NCBI GenBank assembly: GCA_963724805.1
Contig: CAVRWA010000011.1
Coordinates: 744,001 to 808,000, forward strand
Source of the DNA: CAVQZA01 sp963724805
Lineage (GTDB): Bacteria > Actinomycetota > Thermoleophilia > Gaiellales > Gaiellaceae
Direction of reading: 5' to 3'
DNA length: 64,000 bases
Part shown: in pieces, positions 27,353 to 35,768 of the stretch
Layout of the letters: every line of letters begins with the position of its first letter
How positions within the stretch are numbered: the stretch's first letter is position 1
The notes under the pieces: model-generated
What the model was told of the DNA's origin: nothing
What the model saw: the letters and a program-made list of their open reading frames with translations, nothing else
Databases searched by the model: none
Made by a program: the position numbers and the translations under genes

Positions 27353-27800
27353 TCGCAAGAGACACGCCCCCAACCGCCGCGTTCGCCGCCTCTGCGGGAG
27401 CAAAGTCACGTGCCGGGCCCTCCTTCTTCGCGTGAGGAGCGGCAGAGGGCAATGCCGCTCCCGAACGGTGCTCGAGCCAAAGGGGTGAGGCAATCTGGGG
27501 CATACCGCGATCCTGGAACCCGAAGGATGCGCAGACCGGTCGAGCCTCACGTAAGGCGGATACCTCGTATAGGGGAGGCGGGCTGGTGCCTACCCGGAAC
27601 ATGATGGAACGATCTCCTGCGGAGTGGGGACTGACGGCAATCTCTTCCCACGACCTCACGAGGTCTTCGAGGCCTCCCGCGGCCGTAGAATCCGCGGCCG
27701 CGTTGGGGCTGTCGCGTGACCGATCTCACCCCTTCAAGCGCGGAGGGCTGCGGACCACCCCCGATGTCACGTCCAACCACCTTGACCAACACCTGAACCG

Positions 27801-28160
27801 ATGGCCGCCGCCGCCGAATCTGCATATCCACACGACCACACGAGCGACTGGGTTGCCGAACTGCAGCGCCTAACGGCAGAGTCGGTGTCGCTTCCCGCCC
27901 CGGCACGCCTGGCCGTAATCGCAACAATCGACTCCATCGAGAGCGAGGACGGAGATCCTCCCACAGCCAGCCGCAGAAGCACGCACCACGCTCGCGGGGC
28001 CCGCGATGCGACACACACCCACCAAGGGTCACTCACTCGCCAACACGCTACTTGCCGCGCTCAAGCCGAGGCATCAGCGCAAGCCGTCGTCCCGCCAGCA
28101 AACCTACGCCGCCTAGCCGTCCAGACGCCCTACCGGAGCTGGAGAGCGGTCGCCGCGTGA
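27801..28160 (+). CDS. doubtful small ORF
   Basis: 119 codons from an ATG with no ribosome site. The first 50 residues look like a possible soluble helical protein (DWVAELQRLTAESVSLPA, then IATIDSIESEDGD), but the second half is rich in Thr, His, Arg and Ala without structure. It may be a decayed gene whose 5' part is preserved. A hairpin (28183-28202) follows the stop. No family recognised. Confidence 0.22.
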   Translation: MAAAAESAYPHDHTSDWVAELQRLTAESVSLPAPARLAVIATIDSIESEDGDPPTASRRSTHHARGARDATHTHQGSLTRQHATCRAQAEASAQAVVPPANLRRLAVQTPYRSWRAVAA

Positions 28161-28182
28161 CATGAAATCGGTAAGGCGCGAA

Positions 28183-28202
28183 GGCCGCGGCCGCACGCGG
28201 CC
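28183..28202 (+). terminator. G/C-rich hairpin
   Basis: GGCCGCG at 28183-28189 pairs with CGCGGCC at 28196-28202 around a 6-base loop; an outer GAAG/CTTC pair extends it. Possible terminator for the doubtful ORF before it. Confidence 0.35.
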
Positions 28203-28380
28203 CCCGCTTCACGAAGGGTGTCGTTCCTGAGTCGCTGCAGCCCCGATCGTTCGTGGGGCAAACGCCTAGCCTTTGGGCGGCCCCGTCGCCCGAGGGTTGG
28301 CGCGGAGATGAGATGACCCTTGCCGCGGGGACGCCTTCCCGCGCCAGGCCAAGCCTACGGTGCGGTGCGGAGGGCGCCTA

Positions 28381-28397
28381 GTGTCTGATTCAGACAC
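28381..28397. repeat. GTGTCTG/CAGACAC palindrome
   Basis: GTGTCTG (28381-28387) and CAGACAC (28391-28397) separated by ATT. It lies 26 bases upstream of the small gene at 28424. It resembles the TCAGAC core of the palindromes at 38132-38254 and could be an operator or a repetitive palindrome. Confidence 0.4.
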
Positions 28398-28423
28398 ACC
28401 GAATCGGGTACCTGATCCTGGAG

Positions 28424-28621
28424 TTGGCGCAGTATCGGTTGATCCGGCGGTTCACGGACGGCAGCCTGGACGCCCGTGCCTTCAGCGTTGACCTTCCTGG
28501 TGCCCACATCGGGTTGCGGTTCGCGGCGCGTGTGCCTGGCAAGGTCTGGGAGGTTCGCGAGATCATCGGGGCGACAGGATCGCCACCGACGCTGATCACC
28601 GAACTCGTCGACGACGACTGA
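28424..28621 (+). CDS. 65-residue protein of unknown function
   Basis: Starts at TTG with GGAG almost touching the start codon. The protein begins with a beta-strand-like QYRLIRRFTDGSLDARAFSV, then an amphipathic stretch, VWEVREIIG and an acidic LVDDD end. Composition and length look like a real small soluble protein, perhaps related to short actinobacterial proteins with an R-R-F-x-D-G motif, but no function can be given. CTG codons in frame just upstream are alternative starts. It stands alone. Confidence 0.4.
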   Translation: MAQYRLIRRFTDGSLDARAFSVDLPGAHIGLRFAARVPGKVWEVREIIGATGSPPTLITELVDDD

Positions 28622-29060
28622 CGGTTCATGTGTGTGGCGAGCACGGCCCGTTGGCGTCGTGTCTGGACTTTGGCCGCGCTTCCTGAAACACCGACCGACT
28701 GCCGCGTCTTTCACCGCACAGACGCCCCTCTTACGTTCAGCAACCGCCGTGGAGGTATCACCGTCCTTGGAGTCGCCACCGTCCGGATCACTCTCGTCTC
28801 GTGATGCATGAGCCCTATGCGTTCGATGCGTAGGCAACGCTGCGCGGTTTCGTCTAGCGTCGGGCTGTCGAGACGAGCCTCTCGTCCCCCCTTCGAGCGC
28901 TCGGGCACCTCGACGCAACGCCCTCCGTGCCAGGCACGGTGAGAAGACCGGGGGGCGTTGGGCCGCCAACGCCCCCCGGCTCTGCCCTCATTCGTATCTC
29001 CGTGGTTGCGTGTCGCATGCGAAGGAGACACGCGCGGCTCCCTCCGTGCGAGAGTTGGGC
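28622..29060. other. intergenic stretch with a strong hairpin
   Basis: No convincing gene in 440 bases. A perfect 14-bp stem pairs CCGGGGGGCGTTGG (28948-28961) with CCAACGCCCCCCGG (28966-28979) around a 4-base loop, the most stable hairpin in this part. It lies about 80 bases upstream of the aminotransferase start and may end an unknown transcript or act in that gene's leader. Confidence 0.45.
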
Positions 29061-30416
29061 ATGACAGAGTCGCCGCTGGAGACGCTCTTCGCCCGTGAGC
29101 TCGCCCGCTTCGAGGACACGCACCCTCGTTCCCGCGCGCTCGCGGCCGACGCGCGGCAGTCGCTGCTCGGCGGGGTGCCGATGCACTGGATGGTGCGCTG
29201 GCCCGGCGGGTTCCCGGTGTTCGCGACCGAGGCGGCCGGAGCCCGCTTCCACGACGTCGACGGCAACGAGTACGTCGACTTCTGCCTCGGCGACACGGGC
29301 GCGATGGCCGGCCATTCGCCGGAACCGACGGTCCGGGCCGTCACAGAGCAGGCCGCGCGAGGGATCACCCTGATGCTACCGAGCGAGGACGCGCTCTGGG
29401 TCGCGGAGGAGTTGGCCCGCCGCTTCGGGCTCCCGCTCTGGCAGTTCGCGCTCACCGCCACCGACGCGAACCGGTTCGCGATCCGCCTCGCCCGCGCTGT
29501 CACGGGCCGTCCGAAGATCCTCGTCTTCAACTGGTGCTACCACGGCACGGTCGACGAGACCTTCGCGACGCTGGCGCAGGGCCGCGTCGTCTCCCGCGCG
29601 GGGAATCTCGGCCCACCGGTGCCGCTCGACGAGACGACGCGCGTCGCCGAGTGGAATGACGTCGACTCGCTCGAGCGGGAGCTGGCCCACGGCGACGTCG
29701 CCTGCGTGCTCGCCGAGCCGGCGCTGACGAACGTCGGGATCGTCCTTCCCGAGCACGGCTTCCACGAGGCGCTACGCGAGGCGACGCGCCTTCACGCGAC
29801 GCTCCTGATCATCGACGAGACGCACACGCTCTGTGCCGGTCCCGGCGGCTACACCGCCGCGCACCGCCTCGAGCCGGACGTGCTCACGATCGGCAAGGCG
29901 ATCGGCGGCGGGATCGCCTCGGCCGCATACGGCTTCAGCGAGGAGGTCGCTCGTCGCGTCCAGGCCGCAATCCCGCAGGACGAGTCCGATGTCGGCGGGG
30001 TCGGCGGCACGCTGGCAGCGAACGTGCTCTCGCTCGCCGCGATGCGGGCGACGCTCGGCGAGGTGCTCGCCGACGCGGCCTTCGTCCGAATGATCGAGCT
30101 GGGCGAGCGCTTCGAGCAGGGCGTGGAGGCCGCGATCGCCGCGCACGCGCTGCCCTGGCACGTGACGCGGCTCGGGTGCAGGGTCGAGTACCTGTTCCGG
30201 ACGGAGCGACCGCGCACCGGATCTGAGGCTGCCGCCGGAGCCGACCATCTCCTCGACCGGCTGATCCACCTCTACGCGCTCAACCGGGGCATCCTGCTGA
30301 CGCCGTTCCACAACATGGCACTGATCTCGCCGGCCACGACGGCCGCGGACGTCGACCGGCACACGGCCGTCTTCGCGGAGGCGGCTGCGGAGATCGCCGC
30401 TGCGGGCGCGGTCTAG
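29061..30416 (+). CDS. class III PLP-dependent aminotransferase
   Basis: 451 residues, related to glutamate-1-semialdehyde aminomutase and other class III enzymes. The substrate-side motif DGNEYVDFCLGDTGAMAGHS is seen near residue 75, the PLP Asp lies in LLIIDETHTL, and the Schiff-base Lys in DVLTIGKAIGGGI. GVGGTLAANVLSLAA follows in the C-terminal part. Two features set it apart from true HemL: QFALTATDANRF replaces the usual TGSEA-type phosphate loop, and the gene is not near other haem genes. The substrate is therefore unknown. ATG 29061 chosen over an in-frame start 17 codons upstream. Its last 4 bases overlap the convergent lipoprotein gene. Confidence 0.86.
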   Translation: MTESPLETLFARELARFEDTHPRSRALAADARQSLLGGVPMHWMVRWPGGFPVFATEAAGARFHDVDGNEYVDFCLGDTGAMAGHSPEPTVRAVTEQAARGITLMLPSEDALWVAEELARRFGLPLWQFALTATDANRFAIRLARAVTGRPKILVFNWCYHGTVDETFATLAQGRVVSRAGNLGPPVPLDETTRVAEWNDVDSLERELAHGDVACVLAEPALTNVGIVLPEHGFHEALREATRLHATLLIIDETHTLCAGPGGYTAAHRLEPDVLTIGKAIGGGIASAAYGFSEEVARRVQAAIPQDESDVGGVGGTLAANVLSLAAMRATLGEVLADAAFVRMIELGERFEQGVEAAIAAHALPWHVTRLGCRVEYLFRTERPRTGSEAAAGADHLLDRLIHLYALNRGILLTPFHNMALISPATTAADVDRHTAVFAEAAAEIAAAGAV

Positions 30417-30961
30417 CCGGTTTCCTTGGCCAACTCGGCCTCGAGGGTCGCGCAGTCGCTCGAAGTCTTCATTGCGTCCGCCAGCTCGGCGTCGCCCTGC
30501 TCGAGCTGATCGGTCGTCGCCGAAACCGAAGCGATCGCGTCGGTCGCCTGCTTCTGGACCACGGCAGCCTGCATGGCCTCGGTGACGTTCTCGTTGTTCG
30601 TGTCCACCGCGGCCGAGGCCCGTGCCACGTGCCCCTGCACGTTGTCGCCGAGCTCCTTCGCGGCCTGCTCGGCCTCGCTTCCGTTGGCGGTGTCCGGCTT
30701 GCCGAGGTCGCCGAGCGCGAGCGTGAAGGTGTTCGTGGCCAGGGAGACGGACTGGACGGCATCGGAAGGGCTCGTCGCGCCGCTGCTGTCCCTCACGCTC
30801 GCCCTCGCGTCCTGGAACGCCGAGACCCAGGTCGCCGTCGCACTGCAGTACGCGTTCGCCCAGTCGGCCGCGGAGGTGGTGGAGCTGGTGCCGCCTCCCC
30901 CGCCGCAGCCGGCGAGAAGCACGACGAGGACGAGTACCAGCGGAAGTGCGCGCCTGACCAC
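30413..30961 (-). CDS. lipoprotein with helical domain
   Basis: 182 residues starting at GTG. A signal with a VRRALPLVLVLVVLLAGC lipobox puts the lipid on Cys19, followed by a Gly/Ser/Thr linker. The mature part is Ala-rich and helical, with an N-terminal Cys and a Cys near residue 172 that could pair. No family recognised. Start lies 7 bases after a TAGTGT box (minus strand, 30969-30974), so the mRNA may be leaderless, and copy 2 of the phased 11-bp repeats lies right behind it, suggesting activation by a response regulator. Confidence 0.78.
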   Translation of the reverse strand: MVRRALPLVLVLVVLLAGCGGGGGTSSTTSAADWANAYCSATATWVSAFQDARASVRDSSGATSPSDAVQSVSLATNTFTLALGDLGKPDTANGSEAEQAAKELGDNVQGHVARASAAVDTNNENVTEAMQAAVVQKQATDAIASVSATTDQLEQGDAELADAMKTSSDCATLEAELAKETG

Positions 30962-30980
30962 CGCCGCGACACTACACCGT

Positions 30981-31017
30981 TTACGTCCCTCTTACACAGG
31001 CGGAACGCAGGTGTTAC
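30981..31017 (-). promoter_or_regulatory. 11-bp phased direct repeats, copy 2, at the lipoprotein promoter
   Basis: TTAC, TTAC, GAAC and TTAC begin at 30981, 30992, 31003 and 31014, exactly 11 bases apart, the same phase as copy 1 at 27251. On the minus strand the last unit ends a few bases before TAGTGT, the probable -10 box of the lipoprotein gene, so the repeats take the place of a -35 box. This is the arrangement used by PhoB-type activators. The regulator is not known. Confidence 0.55.
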
Positions 31018-31121
31018 ACGGCCGCGAGACGCTCGTGTCCGGGGGGTAGCGTCACTTGCGCGTGGCCGTCGCTCTTCCCCTTTGAGCGTCGACCGCGAGC
31101 GCTACACCCGCTTGTGTCGCC

Positions 31122-31150
31122 GGAAGGCCGCACGCCATGTGCGGTCTTCC
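31122..31150 (+). terminator. hairpin with T-run
   Basis: GGAAGGCCGCAC (31122-31133) pairs with GTGCGGTCTTCC (31139-31150), one G-T pair, 5-base loop, followed by ACTTTT. Looks like a rho-independent terminator, yet it lies only 12 bases before the ATG of the next small gene, so it might be an attenuator. Confidence 0.5.
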
Positions 31151-31162
31151 ACTTTTCCGCCC

Positions 31163-31492
31163 ATGACGTCGACCGTGCATCTCGAGCTCGCACTGATCGC
31201 CCGGCTTCGGGAGGTGCAGGCGAACGGCCCGGCGACCGAGGCCGAGCTGAGGCTGCTCCGCGAACAGGCGGAGGGCTGGGCGCTTGCGCTGCGAGGCCAG
31301 ATCGAGGCGAGCGAACGGAGGCTCGACACCGCGGTCGCCGATCCGACGACGTCGCTCGCCGAGGTCGCCGCCGAGCTTCGCCGCCTCGAGCTGCTCCATC
31401 CGGAGCTGGCCGAGCTCGAATCGCTCTTGGCCGACCTCGACACGCGGGCGCGCGAGCTCCGGGCCGGCTGGCTCCGGCACCGGCCAGGTTGA
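31163..31492 (+). CDS. small coiled-coil protein
   Basis: 109 residues, almost all helical with heptad-like Leu and Ala and many Glu/Arg pairs: LELALIARLREVQANGP, then a second helix through EGWALALRGQIEASERRL, and a last one from VAAELRRLELLHPEL to the end. It looks like a coiled coil or three-helix bundle; no family recognised. ATG at 31163 has no ribosome site; a GTG three codons later is an alternative start. A hairpin lies just upstream. Confidence 0.5.
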   Translation: MTSTVHLELALIARLREVQANGPATEAELRLLREQAEGWALALRGQIEASERRLDTAVADPTTSLAEVAAELRRLELLHPELAELESLLADLDTRARELRAGWLRHRPG

Positions 31493-31609
31493 CTCCGCGC
31501 GCGCGGCGCGGTTTGATCGTCGCGTCCGGACGGACCGGCCCGGCGCCGCGCGGGCACGCGGCCTGTGGAGGACCGGACGTCGACACGCCGCCACCGGAAG
31601 GACGTCCGC

Positions 31610-33391
31610 ATGTCGTGGTTCTCACGTCTCTACTCCTCGGCGACCGAGGCTCTCGACCACCGCTTCGGCTGGGACAAGATGCCGAAGCCGATCGCGATGC
31701 TCACCCTGATCGGGATCCGAAACCGCCTGCGCGCAGAGAACCTCTACGACAGCGGCCGGGGCCCTGACGACAGGCCGCCCGCCGGCGGCGACGAGTCGCG
31801 GCACCTGACCGCGCGAACGCTCGACGGCACCTTCAACGACCTCGAGGAGCCGCTGATGGGGAGCCTCGGCAGCCGCTTCGGTCGCAACGTGCCGCTGACC
31901 AAGGCCTACCCGGACCCGCCCGACAAGCTCCTCGAGCCGAACCCACGGACGGTGAGCCGCGAGCTGATGACGCGGAACGAGTTCATCCCGGCGACGACGT
32001 TGAACCTGCTCGCCGGCGCGTGGATCCAGTTCGAGGTGCACGACTGGTTCAGCCACGGCACGAACGAGGCGGAGAACCCGTGGACGATCCCACTCGCCGA
32101 CGACGACCCGTGGCCGACGCATCCGATGCAGATCCAGCGGACCCACCGTGACCCCAGCGCCGACCCGAACGGGCCGCCGACGTTCACCACCGCGGACACG
32201 CACTGGTGGGACGGGTCGCAGATCTACGGCAGCGACCCGGCGTTTGCTCAGGCCATCCGCTCCGGCGAGCACGGGAAGCTCAAGCTCGACGCGAGCGGCC
32301 TGATCCCGGAGGAGATCGAGGCGCACGTCGACCTCACCGGGGTGGCCGGCAACTTCTGGGTCGGGCTCGCGATCCTGCACGCGCTGTTCATGCTCGAGCA
32401 CAACGCGATCTGCGACCGCCTGCACGCGAAGCACCCGGAGCTGAGCGACCAGGACCTCTACGACAAGGCACGGCTCGTGAACGCGGCGCTGATGGCGAAG
32501 ATCCACACGATCGACTGGACGCCCGCGATCATCGCCCATCCGACCACGGTCACCGGCATGCGCGCCAACTGGTACGGGCTCCTCGGGGAGCGCTTCGACA
32601 AGCGGTTCGGCCGCCAGACCCGCAACGAGCTCTTCCACGGGATCCCGGGGTCGCCCAAGGCGCTCTTCGGCGTGCCGTACTCGCTCACCGAGGAGTTCGT
32701 GGCCGTCTATCGCATGCACCCGCTGCTCCCCGACGAGTTCGTGTTCCGCGCTCTCAGCGACGACCACGTGATCGAGCAGCGGACGTTCCCGGAGACCGGC
32801 GCGCTCCACGTGCGCGAGTGTTTCGAGAAGGTGCCGCTCGCCGACCTCCTGTACTCCTTCGGGACCGCGAACCCCGGCGCAATCGCGCTGCACAACTATC
32901 CCCGCTTCCTGCAGGAGCTCGAGCGGCCCGACGGGGAGGTGCTCGACCTCGCCGCGGTCGATCTCGTCCGCACCCGCGAGCGCGGCGTCCCGCGCTACAA
33001 CGAGTTCCGGCGGCTGTTCCACCTGAAGCCCGTCGAGACGTTCCAGGAGCTGGCCGGCGATCCGAAGCTCGCGCAGGAGATCAGCCGCGTCTACGACGGC
33101 GACATCGAGCGCGTGGACCTCATGGTGGGGCTCTACGCCGAGCCAAAGCCGAAGGGCTTCGGCTTCGCCGACACGACCTTCCGGGTCTTCGTCCTGATGG
33201 CGTCGCGCCGCCTCGAGGCCGACCGGTTCTTCACCGACGACTACCGGCCCGACGTCTACACCCAGGCCGGGATCGACTGGGTCGAGTCGAACACGATGCG
33301 CACGGTGCTGCTGCGCCACTTCCCCGAACTCGAGGCGTCGCTCGAGGGCGTGGCGAACCCGTTCGCGCCGTGGAAGACGGTCGGCTCGTGA
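31610..33391 (+). CDS. alpha-dioxygenase-like haem peroxidase
   Basis: 593 residues, animal-type haem peroxidase superfamily, closest in pattern to plant and bacterial fatty-acid alpha-dioxygenases. The distal His is in QFEVHDWFSHG (about residue 145), a calcium-site-like segment DTHWWDGSQIYGSD follows, LEHNAICDRL is the usual helix, and the proximal His is in VYRMHPLLPDEF (about 370), with R-x-R-G-V-P-R-Y-N-E-F further on. Such enzymes add O2 to fatty acids; the substrate here is untested. Start ATG follows GGAAGGA. A 49-residue gene on the opposite strand ends 5 bases after its stop. Confidence 0.87.
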   Translation: MSWFSRLYSSATEALDHRFGWDKMPKPIAMLTLIGIRNRLRAENLYDSGRGPDDRPPAGGDESRHLTARTLDGTFNDLEEPLMGSLGSRFGRNVPLTKAYPDPPDKLLEPNPRTVSRELMTRNEFIPATTLNLLAGAWIQFEVHDWFSHGTNEAENPWTIPLADDDPWPTHPMQIQRTHRDPSADPNGPPTFTTADTHWWDGSQIYGSDPAFAQAIRSGEHGKLKLDASGLIPEEIEAHVDLTGVAGNFWVGLAILHALFMLEHNAICDRLHAKHPELSDQDLYDKARLVNAALMAKIHTIDWTPAIIAHPTTVTGMRANWYGLLGERFDKRFGRQTRNELFHGIPGSPKALFGVPYSLTEEFVAVYRMHPLLPDEFVFRALSDDHVIEQRTFPETGALHVRECFEKVPLADLLYSFGTANPGAIALHNYPRFLQELERPDGEVLDLAAVDLVRTRERGVPRYNEFRRLFHLKPVETFQELAGDPKLAQEISRVYDGDIERVDLMVGLYAEPKPKGFGFADTTFRVFVLMASRRLEADRFFTDDYRPDVYTQAGIDWVESNTMRTVLLRHFPELEASLEGVANPFAPWKTVGS

Positions 33392-33395
33392 CGAG

Positions 33396-33545
33396 CTAGG
33401 CCGCGCGCGGGGGTTGCGACTCGCGGTTGAGCTCTTCGGCGTAGCGAAGGTTCGCGTACACGACCGCCTCGTGGTGGGCGTAACCCAGCACGTTGCAGGC
33501 GAAGCGATACCAGTCGATCCACGACGTGAGGCGTGCGTCTTCCAT
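33396..33545 (-). CDS. 49-residue protein next to the haem peroxidase
   Basis: ATG-to-TAG frame of 49 codons giving a compact, plausible protein: MEDARLTSWIDWYRFAC, then NVLGYAHHEAVVYANLRYAEELN and a Pro/Ala tail. It has two Trp, one Cys and paired His, unlike chance translations in this G/C-rich DNA. No family recognised. ATACGACACGTTGTAT (33543-33558), an imperfect palindrome, overlaps its start codon and may be an operator or part of a leaderless promoter. Convergent with the peroxidase gene. Confidence 0.5.
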   Translation of the reverse strand: MEDARLTSWIDWYRFACNVLGYAHHEAVVYANLRYAEELNRESQPPRAA

Positions 33546-33622
33546 ACGACACGTTGTATCGGCACGCACGATCGCGTGGGTTAACCCTTGGTGAAGGGTT
33601 CGTTACGGCTCGAAGCGGGGCC

Positions 33623-33652
33623 CAGGGGCGGCACGACGCCGTGCCGCCCCTG
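33623..33652. terminator. hairpin terminator of the secreted-protein gene
   Basis: CAGGGGCGGCAC (33623-33634) pairs perfectly with GTGCCGCCCCTG (33641-33652), 6-base loop, 17 bases beyond the stop of the minus-strand gene at 33669. A second small hairpin (AACCCTT/AAGGGTT, 33583-33600) follows. Confidence 0.6.
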
Positions 33653-33668
33653 CGCCCCGCCCCGGCAT

Positions 33669-34127
33669 CTAGATCACGATGATGACGAACGGGAAGTCGC
33701 GTGCCGGAAAGCTCATGTCGGGCGCGTCACCCGCGGTCGCGACGTGGAACGACCCGTCCGCGTTGCGCCCCACGGCGATCCCGGCCGCGGTCGAATTGAC
33801 GGGAGTCGCAATCGCGAGCGCTGCTGCATTGCCGACGAAGCGGACGTCGACGCCGTTCCCGTTGCGCTTGACCTGGACCGAACCTCCGGCGCAGTTGAAG
33901 CGGTAGCCGAAGAAGGCGTTACCCGACTGCCACACCTCGGGAATGTTCCCGACCCCCTTGCTCGGGTCACCGGTGACGTACGCGATCCCGCGGATCGCGC
34001 CGGGGGAGCAGCGAGGTTGCGCTACGTGTGTCCTGTCGACGACCGCGAACGCGGAGCCCCCGATCGCGAAGAACAGCGCCATGGAGGCTACGACCAAGGC
34101 TGGTGAAGGACGAAGCTTGCGGACCAT
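33669..34127 (-). CDS. secreted protein with actinobacterial-type signal
   Basis: 152 residues. ATG chosen because AAGGAG lies 9 bases upstream; the frame is open for 39 more codons without support. The signal MVRKLRPSPALVVASMALF is followed by FAIGGSAFA, a form seen on many secreted proteins of deep-branching actinobacteria. The mature part (about 120 residues) has two Cys (PRCSPG and FNCAGG), suggesting one disulfide, and is beta-rich, with VQVKRNGNGVDVRFVGN and a hydrophobic FPFVIIVI end. Function unknown. Followed by a strong terminator; a single-gene unit. Confidence 0.72.
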   Translation of the reverse strand: MVRKLRPSPALVVASMALFFAIGGSAFAVVDRTHVAQPRCSPGAIRGIAYVTGDPSKGVGNIPEVWQSGNAFFGYRFNCAGGSVQVKRNGNGVDVRFVGNAAALAIATPVNSTAAGIAVGRNADGSFHVATAGDAPDMSFPARDFPFVIIVI

Positions 34128-34256
34128 CGTGTTTCTCCTTGTCAGATAGGGGCGGCTACCGTCCAAAGACGCCGCAGGACGCGGGTTCTTGCCCTCTGCG
34201 GCCCTCAAGTGCCCCGAATGCGGAGCGCGAACGGGGCTCGCCATGGCACGTGAAGC

Positions 34257-35768
34257 TCAGCGGTCGAGCTCGGCCACGAGCGGGCCTGTGTCGAGCGGGT
34301 CGTAGCCAAGCCGCACGGCCACGTCCTCCGAGAGCGGACGGGTGCCCTCGGCGAAGAGCGCGCGCAGCCGCTCGCCGGTCTCGGGGCGCCGCCACCAGTC
34401 CTCGCCGACCTCGCGGCGAAGATGGTCGGCGAGCTGCGGCGAGCGGATCCAGGCGCGCAGGTAGTCGGCGGAGTAGAAGCCCGCGTCCATGTCCGAGAGA
34501 TACTGGTCGGCGCGGTAGCGGATCCCGGTCGCCGCGGTCAGCCCCTCCGCGTATCCGGCCGACGAGCCTCCGCCCTCCGCCGGGAAGCGCGTCCAGAAGT
34601 CGAGCTCGAACCGGAGCTTCGCCGTGTAGCGGCGGTAGAGCATCGCCTCGAGGAACGTCGTCGCATCGGCGTTGCTCACAGCCTCCTCGTCGGAGAGGCC
34701 GAAGTGCTCCGCGTGCCAGCCCGGCTCGCGGGAGATCGACTCGAAGATGTACGAGTAGATCTCGGTCAGCGCATGGTCGCGCGACAGCTTGCGGAAGGTG
34801 TACGGGAGCGCCGGGTCGCAGCCTGCGTAGTGCAGCGCGTGCCCCGCCTCGTGCAGGAACGCCTGGTAGTCGTGCAGCCCGCCCTGGGCGCGGGTGATCA
34901 GGTGCACGACCTGCGGCGGGTCCGAGGCGATCACGCAGGCGCGAGGCGACTTCTGCGGCCGGTCGTCGAGGTCGAGCCGGATCCCGGGTTGAGCCGCCAT
35001 GTCGAACCCGAGCCGCCCGAGCGTCGCGAGACAGACCTCGACGCAGCGGTCCTTCGGATAGGTCGTCTCGAGCGGCGAGAGGCGTCGAAGGTAATGGACG
35101 TGGCTCGAGCTCGGCACCTCCGCACGTCCCGGGCCGAGCAGCCGCTCGAACCAGCGGTCGCGGAGAGCCTCGTATGCGGCCGTCGTCGTCTCGCTCGCGG
35201 CGGCGAGCGCGCGCTCGAGCGCGCGAAGCGAGATCCCCTTCTCCTCGTCGGTGCGGGCGACGGCGTCCGTCTCGCCGGTGAGCTCGGCCTCGAGCGCCTC
35301 GATCGTCGAGAGGAGATCGAGCCGCTCGGGGTTGAACGTCGCGTTCGCATCGGCGAAGGCGGAGCCGAGCTCGTCGCGGTCGGCATAGGAGTCGAGCACG
35401 GCGAGCTTCGCCTGCGCAGTCCGCAGCGGCAGCTCCTCGCCCTTGAACACGATCCGCGCGGCCAGCATCGCGTTGTCGAGCGCGTCCTGCCGCTCGGCGG
35501 TCTCGGCGGTGATGATCCCGCTCTCGCACGTCTTGCGGAGCCGGTAGATGCGCTCACGTTCGTCGCCCTCGGCCGACTCCTCGGCCCGCAGGAGCTCCCC
35601 GAGCTGCGCCCCGCTGAAGAGGTCGGCGTACCGGGCGACGATCGCCGCCTGCTCGGAGACCTCCTTCTCCCCCACCCGCACCGCGCGGCCCTCCTCGGAG
35701 CGCTCGAACAGGTACCGCTGGAGGCGAGACTCGAACTCGGTCGGGGTGCGAACGGCTGTCGTGCTCAT
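34257..35768 (-). CDS. gluzincin metallopeptidase (M3/M32-like)
   Basis: 503 residues, cytoplasmic (no signal). The zinc motif LHEAGHALH is at about residue 309, with the third ligand probably the Glu in LTEIYSYIFES about 27 residues later. The rest is helical, with an N-terminal half containing GEELPLRTAQAKLAVL and RALERALAAASETTTAAYEALRDRW. This fits an oligopeptidase or carboxypeptidase of the thimet/Taq type, but the exact family is uncertain. The ATG overlaps the stop of the response regulator gene as ATGA, so the two are co-translated. Confidence 0.8.
   Translation of the reverse strand: MSTTAVRTPTEFESRLQRYLFERSEEGRAVRVGEKEVSEQAAIVARYADLFSGAQLGELLRAEESAEGDERERIYRLRKTCESGIITAETAERQDALDNAMLAARIVFKGEELPLRTAQAKLAVLDSYADRDELGSAFADANATFNPERLDLLSTIEALEAELTGETDAVARTDEEKGISLRALERALAAASETTTAAYEALRDRWFERLLGPGRAEVPSSSHVHYLRRLSPLETTYPKDRCVEVCLATLGRLGFDMAAQPGIRLDLDDRPQKSPRACVIASDPPQVVHLITRAQGGLHDYQAFLHEAGHALHYAGCDPALPYTFRKLSRDHALTEIYSYIFESISREPGWHAEHFGLSDEEAVSNADATTFLEAMLYRRYTAKLRFELDFWTRFPAEGGGSSAGYAEGLTAATGIRYRADQYLSDMDAGFYSADYLRAWIRSPQLADHLRREVGEDWWRRPETGERLRALFAEGTRPLSEDVAVRLGYDPLDTGPLVAELDR

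Larger units (their letters stand above)
26833..27800. other. gene-poor stretch behind tRNA-Glu
   Basis: Nearly 1 kb with lower G/C bias and no convincing gene. It contains GTAA/TTAC repeat arrays (27179-27216 and 27251-27287) and a perfect 12-bp hairpin at 27325-27352. A minus-strand frame starts at an ATG (27234) placed like a leaderless start relative to the second array, but its translation after about 40 residues is not protein-like. Possibly decayed or foreign DNA next to the tRNA gene. Confidence 0.4.

Noticed and set aside
28355..28969. Minus-strand ORF of 204 codons
   Set aside because: Arg/Asp-rich, no domain, overlaps a better small plus-strand gene and a strong hairpin.
33543..33558. 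ATACGACACGTTGTAT as a certain regulator site
   Set aside because: It pairs at only 6 of 8 positions and has a single copy, so it is mentioned with the small gene but not called as an operator.
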